Source: an uncultured Adlercreutzia sp. (GTDB lineage Bacteria; Actinomycetota; Coriobacteriia; Coriobacteriales; Eggerthellaceae). From it: a stretch of DNA of 59,821 nt. Below the pieces are notes generated by a model, which worked only from the letters and a program-made list of their open reading frames with translations, was not told the DNA's origin and ran no database searches. The DNA lies in assembly GCF_958431955.1 (NCBI RefSeq), contig NZ_CAUASN010000017.1:1-59821 (forward strand), in the 5' to 3' direction. Positions 40,890 to 51,783 of this stretch are shown in pieces; position 1 is the first letter of the stretch; every line of letters begins with the position of its first letter. A program made the position numbers and the translations under genes.

Positions 40890-41990
40890 CTACTGGTTCG
40901 ATACTCTCCACGTATGATACCCGATGACGAAGGGCTCGAGTGCGCCGCCGAGCACAGCGTCCACATTTCCCGTCTCAACGCCACTGCGCAAGTCCTTCAC
41001 CAGCTGGTAGGGGAACAGCACGTAGTTGCGGATCTGGCTGCCGAAGGAGTTGTCCATGCGGACCCCGCGCAGCTCGTCGAGCTCCTCCTGGCGGCGGCGC
41101 TCCTCCAGCTCGTAGAGCTTCGCGCGCAGCACGCGGAAGGCGGCCTCCTTGTTCTGCAGCTGGCTCTTCTCGTTCTGGCAGGTGACCACGATGCCGGTGG
41201 GCTCGTGGGTGAGCCGCACGGCCGAGTCGGTGGTGTTCACGCACTGGCCGCCCGGGCCGCTCGATCGGTACACGTCCACGCGCACGTCGGCCGGGTTCAG
41301 GTCCACCTCGATGTCGTCGGTGAGCACGGGCAGCACCTCCACGCTGGCGAAGGTGGTCTGACGGCGCTTCTTCGCGTCGGTCGGGGAGATGCGCACGAGG
41401 CGGTGGATGCCGATCTCGCTGCGCAGCATGCCGTAGGCGTAGCGGCCCTCGATCTGGATGGTGGCCTTGTCGAGGCCGATGCCCTCGCCGGGCACCAGAT
41501 CGAGCACCGTCACCTTCCAGCCCTTGTCCTCGGCGTAGTGCGTATACATCTGGTAGAGCATCTCGGTCCAGTCCTGGGCCTCAAGACCGCCCTGGCCCGG
41601 GTTCACCGTGAGGATGGCATCGCCCGCGTCGAACTCGCCCGAGAACCACGACTCCACCTCGAGCGCGTCGAGCAGGGCCGCGAGCTCCCCGGCCGCCGCG
41701 ACCGCCTCCTCGGCGAAGGCCGCATCGTCGCCGGCCAGCTCCATCGCCGCCTGCGCGTCCTCCAGCAGCGCGGCCGCCCGCTCGTAGTCCTCGATGGTGG
41801 CACGCAGGTTGGCCGCCTTCTTGCTCACCGCCTGGGCCGCCTCCGCGTCGTTCCAGAAGTCGGGGGCGGCGGCCTGCGCATCGAGCGCCTCCAGCTCGGC
41901 GCGCTTCTCCTCGACGCGCAGGAACGAGAAGGCATCCTCCACACGGGAGGACGCCGTCTCGAGTTCCTTTTGAATATCCTTCAGTTCCAT
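40890..41990 (-). CDS. prfB: Peptide chain release factor 2
   Basis: 366 residues, one uninterrupted frame without the programmed +1 frameshift found in many prfB genes (the codon-25 region reads SFLRVEEKR with no stop). RF2 releases peptides at UGA and UAA. The catalytic GGQ is at 247-249, followed by Cys250 instead of the frequent His (GPGGQCVNTTDSAVR). The stop-recognition tripeptide, normally SPF, reads SPT (202-204, in RISPTDAKKRRQTTF). The start immediately follows the secA stop. Two deviations near key sites make it worth a close look, but overall the fold sequence is normal RF2. Confidence 0.95.
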   Translation of the reverse strand: MELKDIQKELETASSRVEDAFSFLRVEEKRAELEALDAQAAAPDFWNDAEAAQAVSKKAANLRATIEDYERAAALLEDAQAAMELAGDDAAFAEEAVAAAGELAALLDALEVESWFSGEFDAGDAILTVNPGQGGLEAQDWTEMLYQMYTHYAEDKGWKVTVLDLVPGEGIGLDKATIQIEGRYAYGMLRSEIGIHRLVRISPTDAKKRRQTTFASVEVLPVLTDDIEVDLNPADVRVDVYRSSGPGGQCVNTTDSAVRLTHEPTGIVVTCQNEKSQLQNKEAAFRVLRAKLYELEERRRQEELDELRGVRMDNSFGSQIRNYVLFPYQLVKDLRSGVETGNVDAVLGGALEPFVIGYHTWRVSNQ

Positions 41991-44822
<2,832 letters not shown>

Positions 44823-45009
44823 GGTCGGCGTCTTCTTTCTCTGCAGTGTCGTGTTCGGTTTCCGAAGAAGTCCTCTCCCCTCCGGCACGCCGGCGGCGCT
44901 TCTTCGCGTAAATCCGCTCCACTCTATCACAGAGGGCCGGTGGGCTGGGGAATTCCACAGGGTTTGCAGGTAACCGAGGCCGCGCGGCCCCCGTCGTCCA
45001 ACCCAGGGA

Positions 45010-45054
45010 CCGGCGCTTTGGCATCCCGCTGCGCTCCGGCGCTTTGGCGTCCCG
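45010..45054. repeat. Tandem 19-bp direct repeat
   Basis: CCGGCGCTTTGGCATCCCG (45010-45028) recurs as CCGGCGCTTTGGCGTCCCG (45036-45054), one mismatch, period 26 bp. Confidence 0.6.
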
Positions 45055-45166
45055 CGTTGCCGGGAGCCACCACCTTACCATGAGCCGCACCCACGCCAAA
45101 CCGCCAGAACAGCCCTCCTGTCCCTTTTGCCCGGATAGAGAGGCGACCTGTCCGGATGAAACGAAC

Positions 45167-45206
45167 ATCGCCCCGCCGCCCGGGAGATCCCGGACAGCGG
45201 GGCGAT
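45167..45206 (-). terminator. Hairpin terminator after cydAB
   Basis: Perfect outer arms ATCGCCCCGC (45167-45176) and GCGGGGCGAT (45197-45206) enclose a second CCGGGAGATCCCGG stem. It lies 61 bp past the cydB stop. The minus-strand continuation GTTCGTTTC is only moderately T-rich. Confidence 0.6.
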
Positions 45207-45267
45207 TTCAGCACGTGAGGGGCTGTCTGCGGAAAACGCCCCTCGACATCGTCGAATCGAGAATCGA

Positions 45268-46302
45268 CTAGTAATGCGTCAGATCATCCGGCTTCACGCG
45301 GCCGCGGAAGGTGCGGTAGATGATGACGTGGTAGGCCAGCACGAGCGGCAACCCGATGCACAGGATAATGGTCATCCACGTCAGCGACAGCTCCGAGGAC
45401 GCGGCGTTGAAGATGGTGATGGCCGGGCCCACCGAGTCGGGCGTGGCGTTCACGAGCACGGGGAACATCGAGCAGGCGAGCAGCGCCACCAGCGCGATCA
45501 TCGCCGCCGACTGGGCGAGGAACGCCCGCATGTCGCCCGACTCCGAGCGGCCCGCCACGATGGCGTAGACGAGGCCCGCCACCACGAGCACGGCGAACAG
45601 CACGCGCGGCACCGCGAGCACGGGATCCATCTCGGTTCCCACGAGCGCGAGCGCGGCCACCGACACTACGGCGAACAGGGCGAGCGACACCACCTGCAAG
45701 GGCGCGCGCAGGCGCACGGCCCGCTCGCGCAGCTCGCTCGGCAAGGGGGCCTTGAGCGCGGCCCACGAGGCGCCGGCGGCCAGGAACATCGCCAGGCCCA
45801 GAAGGCCCGTCAGCAGCGTGAAGGGCGTCACGAGACCCAAAAGCGGCACGCCGGCGTAGTCGCCGATCGCATCCATCGGAATGCCCGCGAAGATGTTGCC
45901 CACGGCCACGCCGAGGAGCAGCGCCGGCAGAAGCGAGCCCACGAAGAAGCAGCCGTCCCACAGCTTGCCCCAGCCCGGATCGCCCGCGCGGAACTCGAAG
46001 GACACCGCGCGCACGATAAGTCCGAACAGCACGAGCATCACGGCCAGGTAGAAGCCCGAGAAGGTCGTGGCGTAGGCATCTGGGAAGGCCGCGAACAGGG
46101 CGCCGCCGGCCGTGAGGAGCCACACCTCGTTGCCGTCCCACACCGGCCCGATGGCCCGGCGCAGAACGCCGCGCTCCTCATCGTTTTTCGCGATGAAGGG
46201 CGAGAGCACCCCGATGCCCAGATCGAAGCCGTCCAGCACGAAGTAGCCGGCGATGAGCACGAAGATGAGGAAGAACCACAGAACGCTCAGGAACTCGAAC
46301 AT
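45268..46302 (-). CDS. cydB: Cytochrome bd ubiquinol oxidase subunit II
   Basis: 344 residues and about eight membrane helices. The start MFEFLSVLWFFLIFVLIAGYF, VLDGFDLGIGVLSPF, RRAIGPVWDGNEVWLLTAGGALFAAFP and the C-terminal FPVLVNATPDS are all typical CydB. It forms the oxygen-reducing cytochrome bd quinol oxidase with CydA, a high-affinity oxidase that lets anaerobes tolerate or scavenge traces of oxygen. It starts 2 bp after cydA. Confidence 0.96.
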   Translation of the reverse strand: MFEFLSVLWFFLIFVLIAGYFVLDGFDLGIGVLSPFIAKNDEERGVLRRAIGPVWDGNEVWLLTAGGALFAAFPDAYATTFSGFYLAVMLVLFGLIVRAVSFEFRAGDPGWGKLWDGCFFVGSLLPALLLGVAVGNIFAGIPMDAIGDYAGVPLLGLVTPFTLLTGLLGLAMFLAAGASWAALKAPLPSELRERAVRLRAPLQVVSLALFAVVSVAALALVGTEMDPVLAVPRVLFAVLVVAGLVYAIVAGRSESGDMRAFLAQSAAMIALVALLACSMFPVLVNATPDSVGPAITIFNAASSELSLTWMTIILCIGLPLVLAYHVIIYRTFRGRVKPDDLTHY

Positions 46303-46304
46303 GG

Positions 46305-47834
46305 CTACTCGCCTCCCTTCGCGGTCGCGGCATCGGCAGACGCATCGTCCGCCTCGACCACCACAGCCGCCACATCGCCCTCGCCGTCGGCCGCCACGGC
46401 GACAACAGCCGCAGGCGCCGGGGCCGCGTCGCCCAGCTGGCGGTCGAGCGCAGCGTCGCCGTCAGCCACCGGGCCTTCCTTGATGAAGCGGCCGATCACG
46501 CGGGCCCAGCCCACGAGCAGCACCGCGTACACGAGCACGAACAGCGCGAGCGTCAGCCACAGCTCGGGCGCCGACACCGACATGGAGATGCCGTCGGCGG
46601 TGAGCAGCGACACGCCGTCGGGCCCGGTCACCGACGGGTACACCACCCAGGGCTGGCGGCCCACCTCGGCGGTGATCCAGCCAGTCTGGATGGCGATGAA
46701 CGGCCAGATCGGCGACAGCACCGCGGCCCACTGCAGCCAGCGCATCTTCGCGATGCGGCCGCCCTTGAAGGTGAACACGAGCACGAGGATGCTCGTGAGC
46801 ATGATGAGCCCGTACATGGCCACCATGAGGTGGTAGCTCTGGAAGACGAGCCCCACGGGCATGTCCTCCACCACCATGTCGCCGTACTCCTCGGTCTGAG
46901 CGAGCTCGTTTAAGCCCGGGTACTCGGTCTCGAAGTTGCCCGTGGCCAGAAAGCTCGTACCGCCGGGAATGGCGAAGGGCGCGATGACCTCCTGGGCCTC
47001 CTCGTCCACGATGCCCACGGCGTAGAGCGGGGGCACTTCGGAGTCGTACATGCCCTCCATCATGGCGAGCTTGGTGGGCTGCTCCTCCCACACCACCACG
47101 GCCGAGGCGTGGGCGAACACGATCATGGCGCAGGACGTCACGATGCCCACCACCGCGGCGATGCGCATGGTCTTCATGGCGAAGTCCTTATGGCGCCCCT
47201 TCAGCATGTACCAGCCGGCCACGGCCATGGCCACGAACGCGCCCATGATGAGCAGGGCGTCCACGGTATGGGTGTAGCGCGCGAAGATGGACGGGTTGAA
47301 GGCCGCCGCGAAGAAGTCGGTGATGACCGCCTCAGTGCCCTCGGCGTTCAGCTCGCCGCCAGCCGGGGTCTGCATCCACGAGTTGGCGATGAGGATCCAC
47401 AGGGCCGACAGGCACGATCCGGCCCATACGAGCCAGGCCGACACCATGTAGAACTTCGGCGAGACGCGCTTGCGCCCGAACAGGAGCACTCCCAAAAAGA
47501 CCGACTCCAGGAAGAAGGCGAACAGCGCCTCGGCCGCCAGGGGCGCCCCGAAGATGTCGCCCACGAACCGCGAGTAGTTCGCCCAGTTCGTGCCGAAGGA
47601 GAACTCCATGGTGATACCCGTGGCCACTCCGATGGCGAAGGTCGCGGTGAACACCTTCACCCAGAACTTCGTCGCCGCAGCGTCCTCGGGTTTGCGTGTG
47701 CGGTAATAGCGGGTCTCGTTGATGGCCAGTATGAGTCCGAGCCCGATGGAGAGGGGCACGAACAGGAAGTGGTAGGCCACCGTCAGCGCGAACTGAATGC
47801 GCGACAGCAGGGCCACATCAGCGAAAGCCTCCAT
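46305..47834 (-). CDS. cydA: Cytochrome bd ubiquinol oxidase subunit I
   Basis: 509 residues. CydA carries hemes b558, b595 and d. The N terminus RIQFALTVAYHFLFVPLSIGLG (heme-ligand His22), MEFSFGTNWANYSRFVGDIFGAPLA, and EVGRQPWVVYP (conserved GRQPW) are visible. After the last helix (LTLALFVLVYAVLLVGWARVI) there is an extra about 50-residue Ala/Asp/Val-rich tail not usual in CydA. The start has AAAGGGGGTG upstream. Upstream of the gene is a palindrome TCCCTGAC/GTCAGGGA (47901-47923). Confidence 0.95.
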   Translation of the reverse strand: MEAFADVALLSRIQFALTVAYHFLFVPLSIGLGLILAINETRYYRTRKPEDAAATKFWVKVFTATFAIGVATGITMEFSFGTNWANYSRFVGDIFGAPLAAEALFAFFLESVFLGVLLFGRKRVSPKFYMVSAWLVWAGSCLSALWILIANSWMQTPAGGELNAEGTEAVITDFFAAAFNPSIFARYTHTVDALLIMGAFVAMAVAGWYMLKGRHKDFAMKTMRIAAVVGIVTSCAMIVFAHASAVVVWEEQPTKLAMMEGMYDSEVPPLYAVGIVDEEAQEVIAPFAIPGGTSFLATGNFETEYPGLNELAQTEEYGDMVVEDMPVGLVFQSYHLMVAMYGLIMLTSILVLVFTFKGGRIAKMRWLQWAAVLSPIWPFIAIQTGWITAEVGRQPWVVYPSVTGPDGVSLLTADGISMSVSAPELWLTLALFVLVYAVLLVGWARVIGRFIKEGPVADGDAALDRQLGDAAPAPAAVVAVAADGEGDVAAVVVEADDASADAATAKGGE

Positions 47835-47900
47835 AGCACACCCCCTTTCATGTCGGCCCGGCGCGGGCTGCGGCGGGCACCCTCCAGTATCTGCCGCTCC

Positions 47901-47923
47901 CTGACGGAAACGGTCAGGGAACA
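47901..47923. promoter_or_regulatory. Palindrome upstream of cydA
   Basis: TCCCTGAC-GGAAACG-GTCAGGGA, perfect 8-bp arms with a 7-base spacer, 67-89 bp before the cydA start. Could be an operator for cydAB or a weak terminator for the upstream regulator gene; no T-run follows it. Confidence 0.35.
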
Positions 47924-48111
47924 TACTACACTTCTTTGGGTGCGCCGCATATATCAACCTCGTGACACTTAGGGCCCGCGCCGGATGCCTGCGTCGCCCG
48001 TCGCGCCCCGCCGCCTTCCCCGCTCTCCCGCGCCGGGAGCCGGCACCGCCCGCTCCCGTCGCGCCCGCCGCCCCCCGCTCCCGTCGCGCGCGGCGCCCCT
48101 CCGCGTCCCGT

Positions 48112-50730
48112 CTAGGCCAGAGCCGGGTCGCCCTCGAGGAGGGACTGGTAGAGACCCTGCAGGGACGGCGACGGGTCGAGCCCGAGGCTGTCGGAGAGGA
48201 AGTCACGGCAGGTGAAGAAGGTGTCCACGGCCGCCGATCGCTGGTCGGAGGCCATCTGGGCGCGCATGAGGGCCGCGTACACGTCCTCCCGCGTCCTGTC
48301 GCGGCGCAGGGCCTCCCGCGCGAACCAGAGCGCGCCTTGGGGCTCGCCGCTGCGGCGCAGCCGGCTCGAGGCCGCCACGAGGCCGTCCACCATCTCGGTG
48401 GCGAAGCGCTCGCGGAAGGCGTCCACCGCCTCGCAGTCCCCCTCGGCGGGAAGGAGCGGGGAGCCGAAGGCCTCCTGGATCTGGAAGAGCACGTGCTCCC
48501 AGGCGAGCGCCCCCGAGGCGGGGCCGAAGAGCAGCTGGCGGCTCAGCGAGTCGAACTCCGCGATGTCGCTCGTGCACAGCGCCGCATCGACGCGGCACCC
48601 GTACCGGTCGCGGACCAGGTAGGGACAGCGTCCCCCCACCGAGAGTATCTGCGCCAGCTCGCCCCACACCCGGTAGAAGCTCTTGGCCCCCAGCCGGCTG
48701 TCGGCCGCCGGCCACAGCATGGCCGCGATGCGCTCCCGCGTCAGCTCGCGCCCCCGGTGCAGAACGAGGAGGGCCAGCAGAAGACGGGCCTTCCGACGGG
48801 ACTTGAGGGCACCGGTCACATCGGCGTCGCCCACCCGCACCGTCATGGCCCCGAAAAGGCGCACCCGCAGCACGGGAACCGAGGGGGACGGCGCAAGGTC
48901 CAGCACGGGAGCGTCGCCGCGAGAGCCCGCCGCAACCCGCGCCGGAGAGGCCGGCGACGGGACGGCGGCGCGGCCCGGGCGGGACGAGGGGAATCGGCCG
49001 GGCCCGAGGCTCGCGCGGCTCCTCCGGATGCGATCGGCGTCCAGGGCGCGCCGGCCTCGCTCGGTCAGACCCGGAAGCCCGGCCAGCGACAGCGCCCCGT
49101 CGACGCGCTCCAGGGCCGCGGCGGCCTCGCGGGCGCCGGCGCCGAGGCTGCCGGACTCCGCGGCGCGGTCGATGCGCTCCGCGGCGAACGAGGTGAGGGC
49201 GGCCATGGCCGCGCCCTCCACCGCCGCCATGTCCTCCCGCCCCGGCTCGAAGACGCCCCGGGCGGCGGCAGCATCCAGGGCCCAGGCCGCGCCCAGAAGG
49301 CAGCCCCGCTCGTCGACGTTCGCCACCGGGCCGGCGAGGGCGACGCGCTCCATGGCGAGGCGCCACTGAACGAGGGGGTCCTCCGCGCGCTCGTGGGCCA
49401 GGGCCACCGAGGCCAGCAGACGCAGGACGGCGCGGGAGCCCTGCGCCTCGCCGTCCTGGCCGAGCCAGCGCTCCACCGGCTCGGCCATGGCGCGGCGCGT
49501 CGCGGCGTTGCCGCGCCCGTAGGCCGCCAAAGCGGCCGCGGCCCGGAGGGCGCCCGACGCGCGGGGCGATCCGATCACCTTCCGGGCGAACTCGATGGCC
49601 GCACGGCCGTCGCCGTCGAACGCGCTCGCCCAGGCCATCATGGCGTTCACTTCCGCCCTGTCCTCCACGCGGATATGGCACACGCTCCGGTACAGCTCGC
49701 CCATCTCGGCGCCGGCGCCGCCCCACACCAGCTCCCAGCCCGCGCGCCCGAGCCACCCCGAGACCGTCGGGCGTCCCGAGAACGCCCCCATCACCTGCGC
49801 GGCGCGCCGGGCGAGGCCGCGGGCCATCATGCGGTCCGCCACGAGGACCGCCAGCGCGTCGAGCCCCTCGAGCCCCCGGACGCGGGCCGCCTCGTCCAGC
49901 GAGGACGCAGTCGCGGCCCGCAGCACGGAGGGGTCCATCCCCACGGCGCGGAAGGAGCCGGCGCCCCGATCGATGCCAGTATGCGGGTAGTGGGCCGCCA
50001 GAAACTGCCACGCCTCCCGCGCCCGGCTATCGCCGATAACCGCCGCCACGTCGTCGAGATCGCCGCGGCCCATGACCAGCACGGTCCAGAGGGCCAGGCG
50101 CATATCGGCGACGAGCTCCTCCCGCACGATGCCGCGCGCCAGCTCCGCCTGCCCCTCATCGCCCCATCGCAGGCAGGGAACCCGCGCATCGAGGGACAGC
50201 GCGGCGCCGGGGAGGGAGGGCGCCAGGCCGTCGTCGCAGGCCTCGTCCTCGTCCACCAGCAGATCGGCCGCGTCGACCACCATGCGGTCGCGCTGGAGCG
50301 ATCCCAGGCAGTCGGCTGCGGGGACGGAGGTGAGCACCACCTCGCAGCCCGCCGCCAGCAGCTCGTCGAGAGCGGCCGAGAGGGCCTCGGCGCGCCCGTC
50401 GTCGAGAACGGGAAGACCGGCGAGCACCGCGAGGGCCGCCTCATCGTCGGCCTCGAGCACCCCTGCCGCCAGCACCCCCGCATCCAAGTCCCTCAGGAAG
50501 CAGGGGGATGCCCCGTTTATCCAGAACACGTGCTGGAAGCCGAAAACCACCTCGGCGTACTCGCAGGCCACCGCCGCCTTGCCGTAGCCGGCCGGCGCGA
50601 CGAGGCAGCGGGCGACGCGGCGATCGCGCAGAAGCCGGGAGACGAGGCGTGGGCGGCTCGCCTGCCGAGCGGGGGCGATGCCGGACGGGCGGCTTCCGCG
50701 GCAGGCGGACTGCTGAATGAATCGGGTCAT
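48112..50730 (-). CDS. Large STAND/SARP-type transcriptional regulator (BTAD domain)
   Basis: 872 residues. An N-terminal P-loop-like ATPase region (CLVAPAGYGKAAVACEYA near 45-62) resembles MalT/LuxR- and AfsR-type STAND regulators. A long helical middle follows, then, after a Pro/Ala/Arg-rich linker (about 590-640), an OmpR/SARP-type winged helix (LRVRLFGAMTVRVGDADV, SRRKARLLLALLVLHRGREL, ERIAAMLWPAAD) and a C-terminal bacterial transcriptional activation domain (ATEMVDGLVAASSRLRR, REALRRDRTREDVYAALMRAQ, DFLSDSLGLDPSPSLQGLY). The Walker A is degenerate at its end (GKAAV rather than GK[ST]). ATG at 50730 follows AAGGAAC. Its target genes are unknown; the nearest downstream genes are cydAB. 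Confidence 0.85.
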   Translation of the reverse strand: MTRFIQQSACRGSRPSGIAPARQASRPRLVSRLLRDRRVARCLVAPAGYGKAAVACEYAEVVFGFQHVFWINGASPCFLRDLDAGVLAAGVLEADDEAALAVLAGLPVLDDGRAEALSAALDELLAAGCEVVLTSVPAADCLGSLQRDRMVVDAADLLVDEDEACDDGLAPSLPGAALSLDARVPCLRWGDEGQAELARGIVREELVADMRLALWTVLVMGRGDLDDVAAVIGDSRAREAWQFLAAHYPHTGIDRGAGSFRAVGMDPSVLRAATASSLDEAARVRGLEGLDALAVLVADRMMARGLARRAAQVMGAFSGRPTVSGWLGRAGWELVWGGAGAEMGELYRSVCHIRVEDRAEVNAMMAWASAFDGDGRAAIEFARKVIGSPRASGALRAAAALAAYGRGNAATRRAMAEPVERWLGQDGEAQGSRAVLRLLASVALAHERAEDPLVQWRLAMERVALAGPVANVDERGCLLGAAWALDAAAARGVFEPGREDMAAVEGAAMAALTSFAAERIDRAAESGSLGAGAREAAAALERVDGALSLAGLPGLTERGRRALDADRIRRSRASLGPGRFPSSRPGRAAVPSPASPARVAAGSRGDAPVLDLAPSPSVPVLRVRLFGAMTVRVGDADVTGALKSRRKARLLLALLVLHRGRELTRERIAAMLWPAADSRLGAKSFYRVWGELAQILSVGGRCPYLVRDRYGCRVDAALCTSDIAEFDSLSRQLLFGPASGALAWEHVLFQIQEAFGSPLLPAEGDCEAVDAFRERFATEMVDGLVAASSRLRRSGEPQGALWFAREALRRDRTREDVYAALMRAQMASDQRSAAVDTFFTCRDFLSDSLGLDPSPSLQGLYQSLLEGDPALA

Positions 50731-51162
50731 GGGATGTTCCTTTCGGGACGGGAAACTGACGGGGCGCCACCCTAGACCAGCCGCGGCAGCCGCGCAACTG
50801 ACACCCGCCCCGTTTGCGCCAATCCGGAACGGCGCGAGGGCGCCTCCAGGTCGCCTGCAGGAAGTCGGCGGGCTTCCCCGCAGACGAAACGCCCCCTCTC
50901 CGCTTCGAGGACAGCCCGCCTCCAACCTCGCCCAGGCCTCTCTCCCACCCGCCTGCGCCTTCCTCCGCCCGACAGGCGAAAAGCAACAGGATCCCCGCGG
51001 CACTTGCCTGGAAGGCGCCTCCTGAAAACACTCCCGCACCCCGCCCGACATCAGGACGCACAGCAGGACGCGAGCAGGAGCCAGCGGCGAAATGTCCCGC
51101 GGCGGGGCGGTCGATGCGAAGATGCCGTCACAGGTTCTCCACGCCGCGCCCCTCCCAAGACG
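50731..51162. other. Intergenic region upstream of the SARP regulator
   Basis: About 430 bp with no supported gene. It holds the candidate regulator promoter (50754-50802). The rest is GC-rich without recognisable structure until the rsfS terminator. Confidence 0.5.
50754..50802 (-). promoter_or_regulatory. Candidate promoter with direct heptamers of the SARP regulator
   Basis: The minus strand reads TTGCGC (50792-50797), 17 bp, TAGGGT (50769-50774). Two identical GTCAGTT heptamers (complements of 50796-50802 and 50754-50760) are spaced 42 bp, four helical turns; one touches the -35. SARP proteins bind direct heptamer repeats, so autoregulation is possible but speculative. Confidence 0.3.
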
Positions 51163-51186
51163 AAAAAAAGGACCCCGAAGGGTCCC
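51163..51186 (-). terminator. Rho-independent terminator after rsfS
   Basis: GGACC-CCGAA-GGTCC hairpin with flanking pairs; on the minus strand it is followed by TTTTTTTCG (51163-51169). It lies 75 bp after the rsfS stop. Confidence 0.85.
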
Positions 51187-51261
51187 TGTGGGGGTTGCGG
51201 CGCGGATGCCGCGGGCGGGCGCCGCTGCAGAGAGCGGTGCGGACGATGCGGGCGCGACGGG

Positions 51262-51702
51262 CTAGGCCGGCGTCTTCCCGAGCATCTTCGCGATGCGCTC
51301 GGAGTACGCCAGGTCGGTCAGGCCCGCCTCGGCGGCCAGATCCACCGTGGGCGCGTCGTTCCACAGCGCCTCCAGGCGGTAGTACTCGCGGGTCTCGGGC
51401 ATGAACACGTGCACCACGATGTTGCCGTAGTCGAGCAGCGACCAGCTGCCGTCCGGCGACACCTCGCGGTGGCTCGGCTTGATGCCGGCCTTCTCGCGCA
51501 GCGCATCCTCGATCTCGTCGATGATGGCGTCTACCTGGCGCGAGTTGGCGGCCGTGACGATGACGAAGTAGTCGGTCACCCCGATGAGCTCGCGCACCTC
51601 CTGCACCATGATATCGGTGGCCTTCTTCTCGTCGGCGGCCTGCGCGGCAATGATGGCGCACTTCCGCGAGAAAGCCGCCTGCTCGGCAACGGCATCGGTC
51701 AT
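51262..51702 (-). CDS. rsfS: Ribosome silencing factor RsfS
   Basis: 146 residues. RsfS binds L14 and blocks subunit joining when nutrients are scarce. Family sequence: KKATDIMVQEVRELIGVTDYFVI, TAANSRQVDAIIDEIEDAL, GSWSLLDYGNIVVHVFMPETREYYRLEALW. ATG at 51702 has GGGAGGATAGCT upstream; the frame upstream of it is not conserved. It is the last gene of the rplU-rpmA-obgE-proB-proA-nadD/yqeK-rsfS run, a common grouping (obg-proB-proA-nadD-yqeK-rsfS). Confidence 0.95.
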   Translation of the reverse strand: MTDAVAEQAAFSRKCAIIAAQAADEKKATDIMVQEVRELIGVTDYFVIVTAANSRQVDAIIDEIEDALREKAGIKPSHREVSPDGSWSLLDYGNIVVHVFMPETREYYRLEALWNDAPTVDLAAEAGLTDLAYSERIAKMLGKTPA

Positions 51703-51783
51703 AGCTATCCTCCCATTCCCAAGGAACGTCTCGTTTCGAATTGCACAGCTTAGCACAAGGTTGTGAAGACCCGCTGCGCCGGC

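Larger units (their letters stand above)
44823..45267. other. Intergenic region upstream of secA
   Basis: About 445 bp between cydB and secA. It contains the cydAB terminator hairpin (45167-45206) and a 19-bp direct repeat (45010-45054). A weak minus-strand TGTGATAGAGT near 44929-44939 might be a secA -10. Short open frames here look like random GC-rich frames. Confidence 0.5.

Noticed and set aside
41900..41990. Programmed frameshift in prfB
   Set aside because: The frame is continuous from the start codon; there is no in-frame stop near codon 25.
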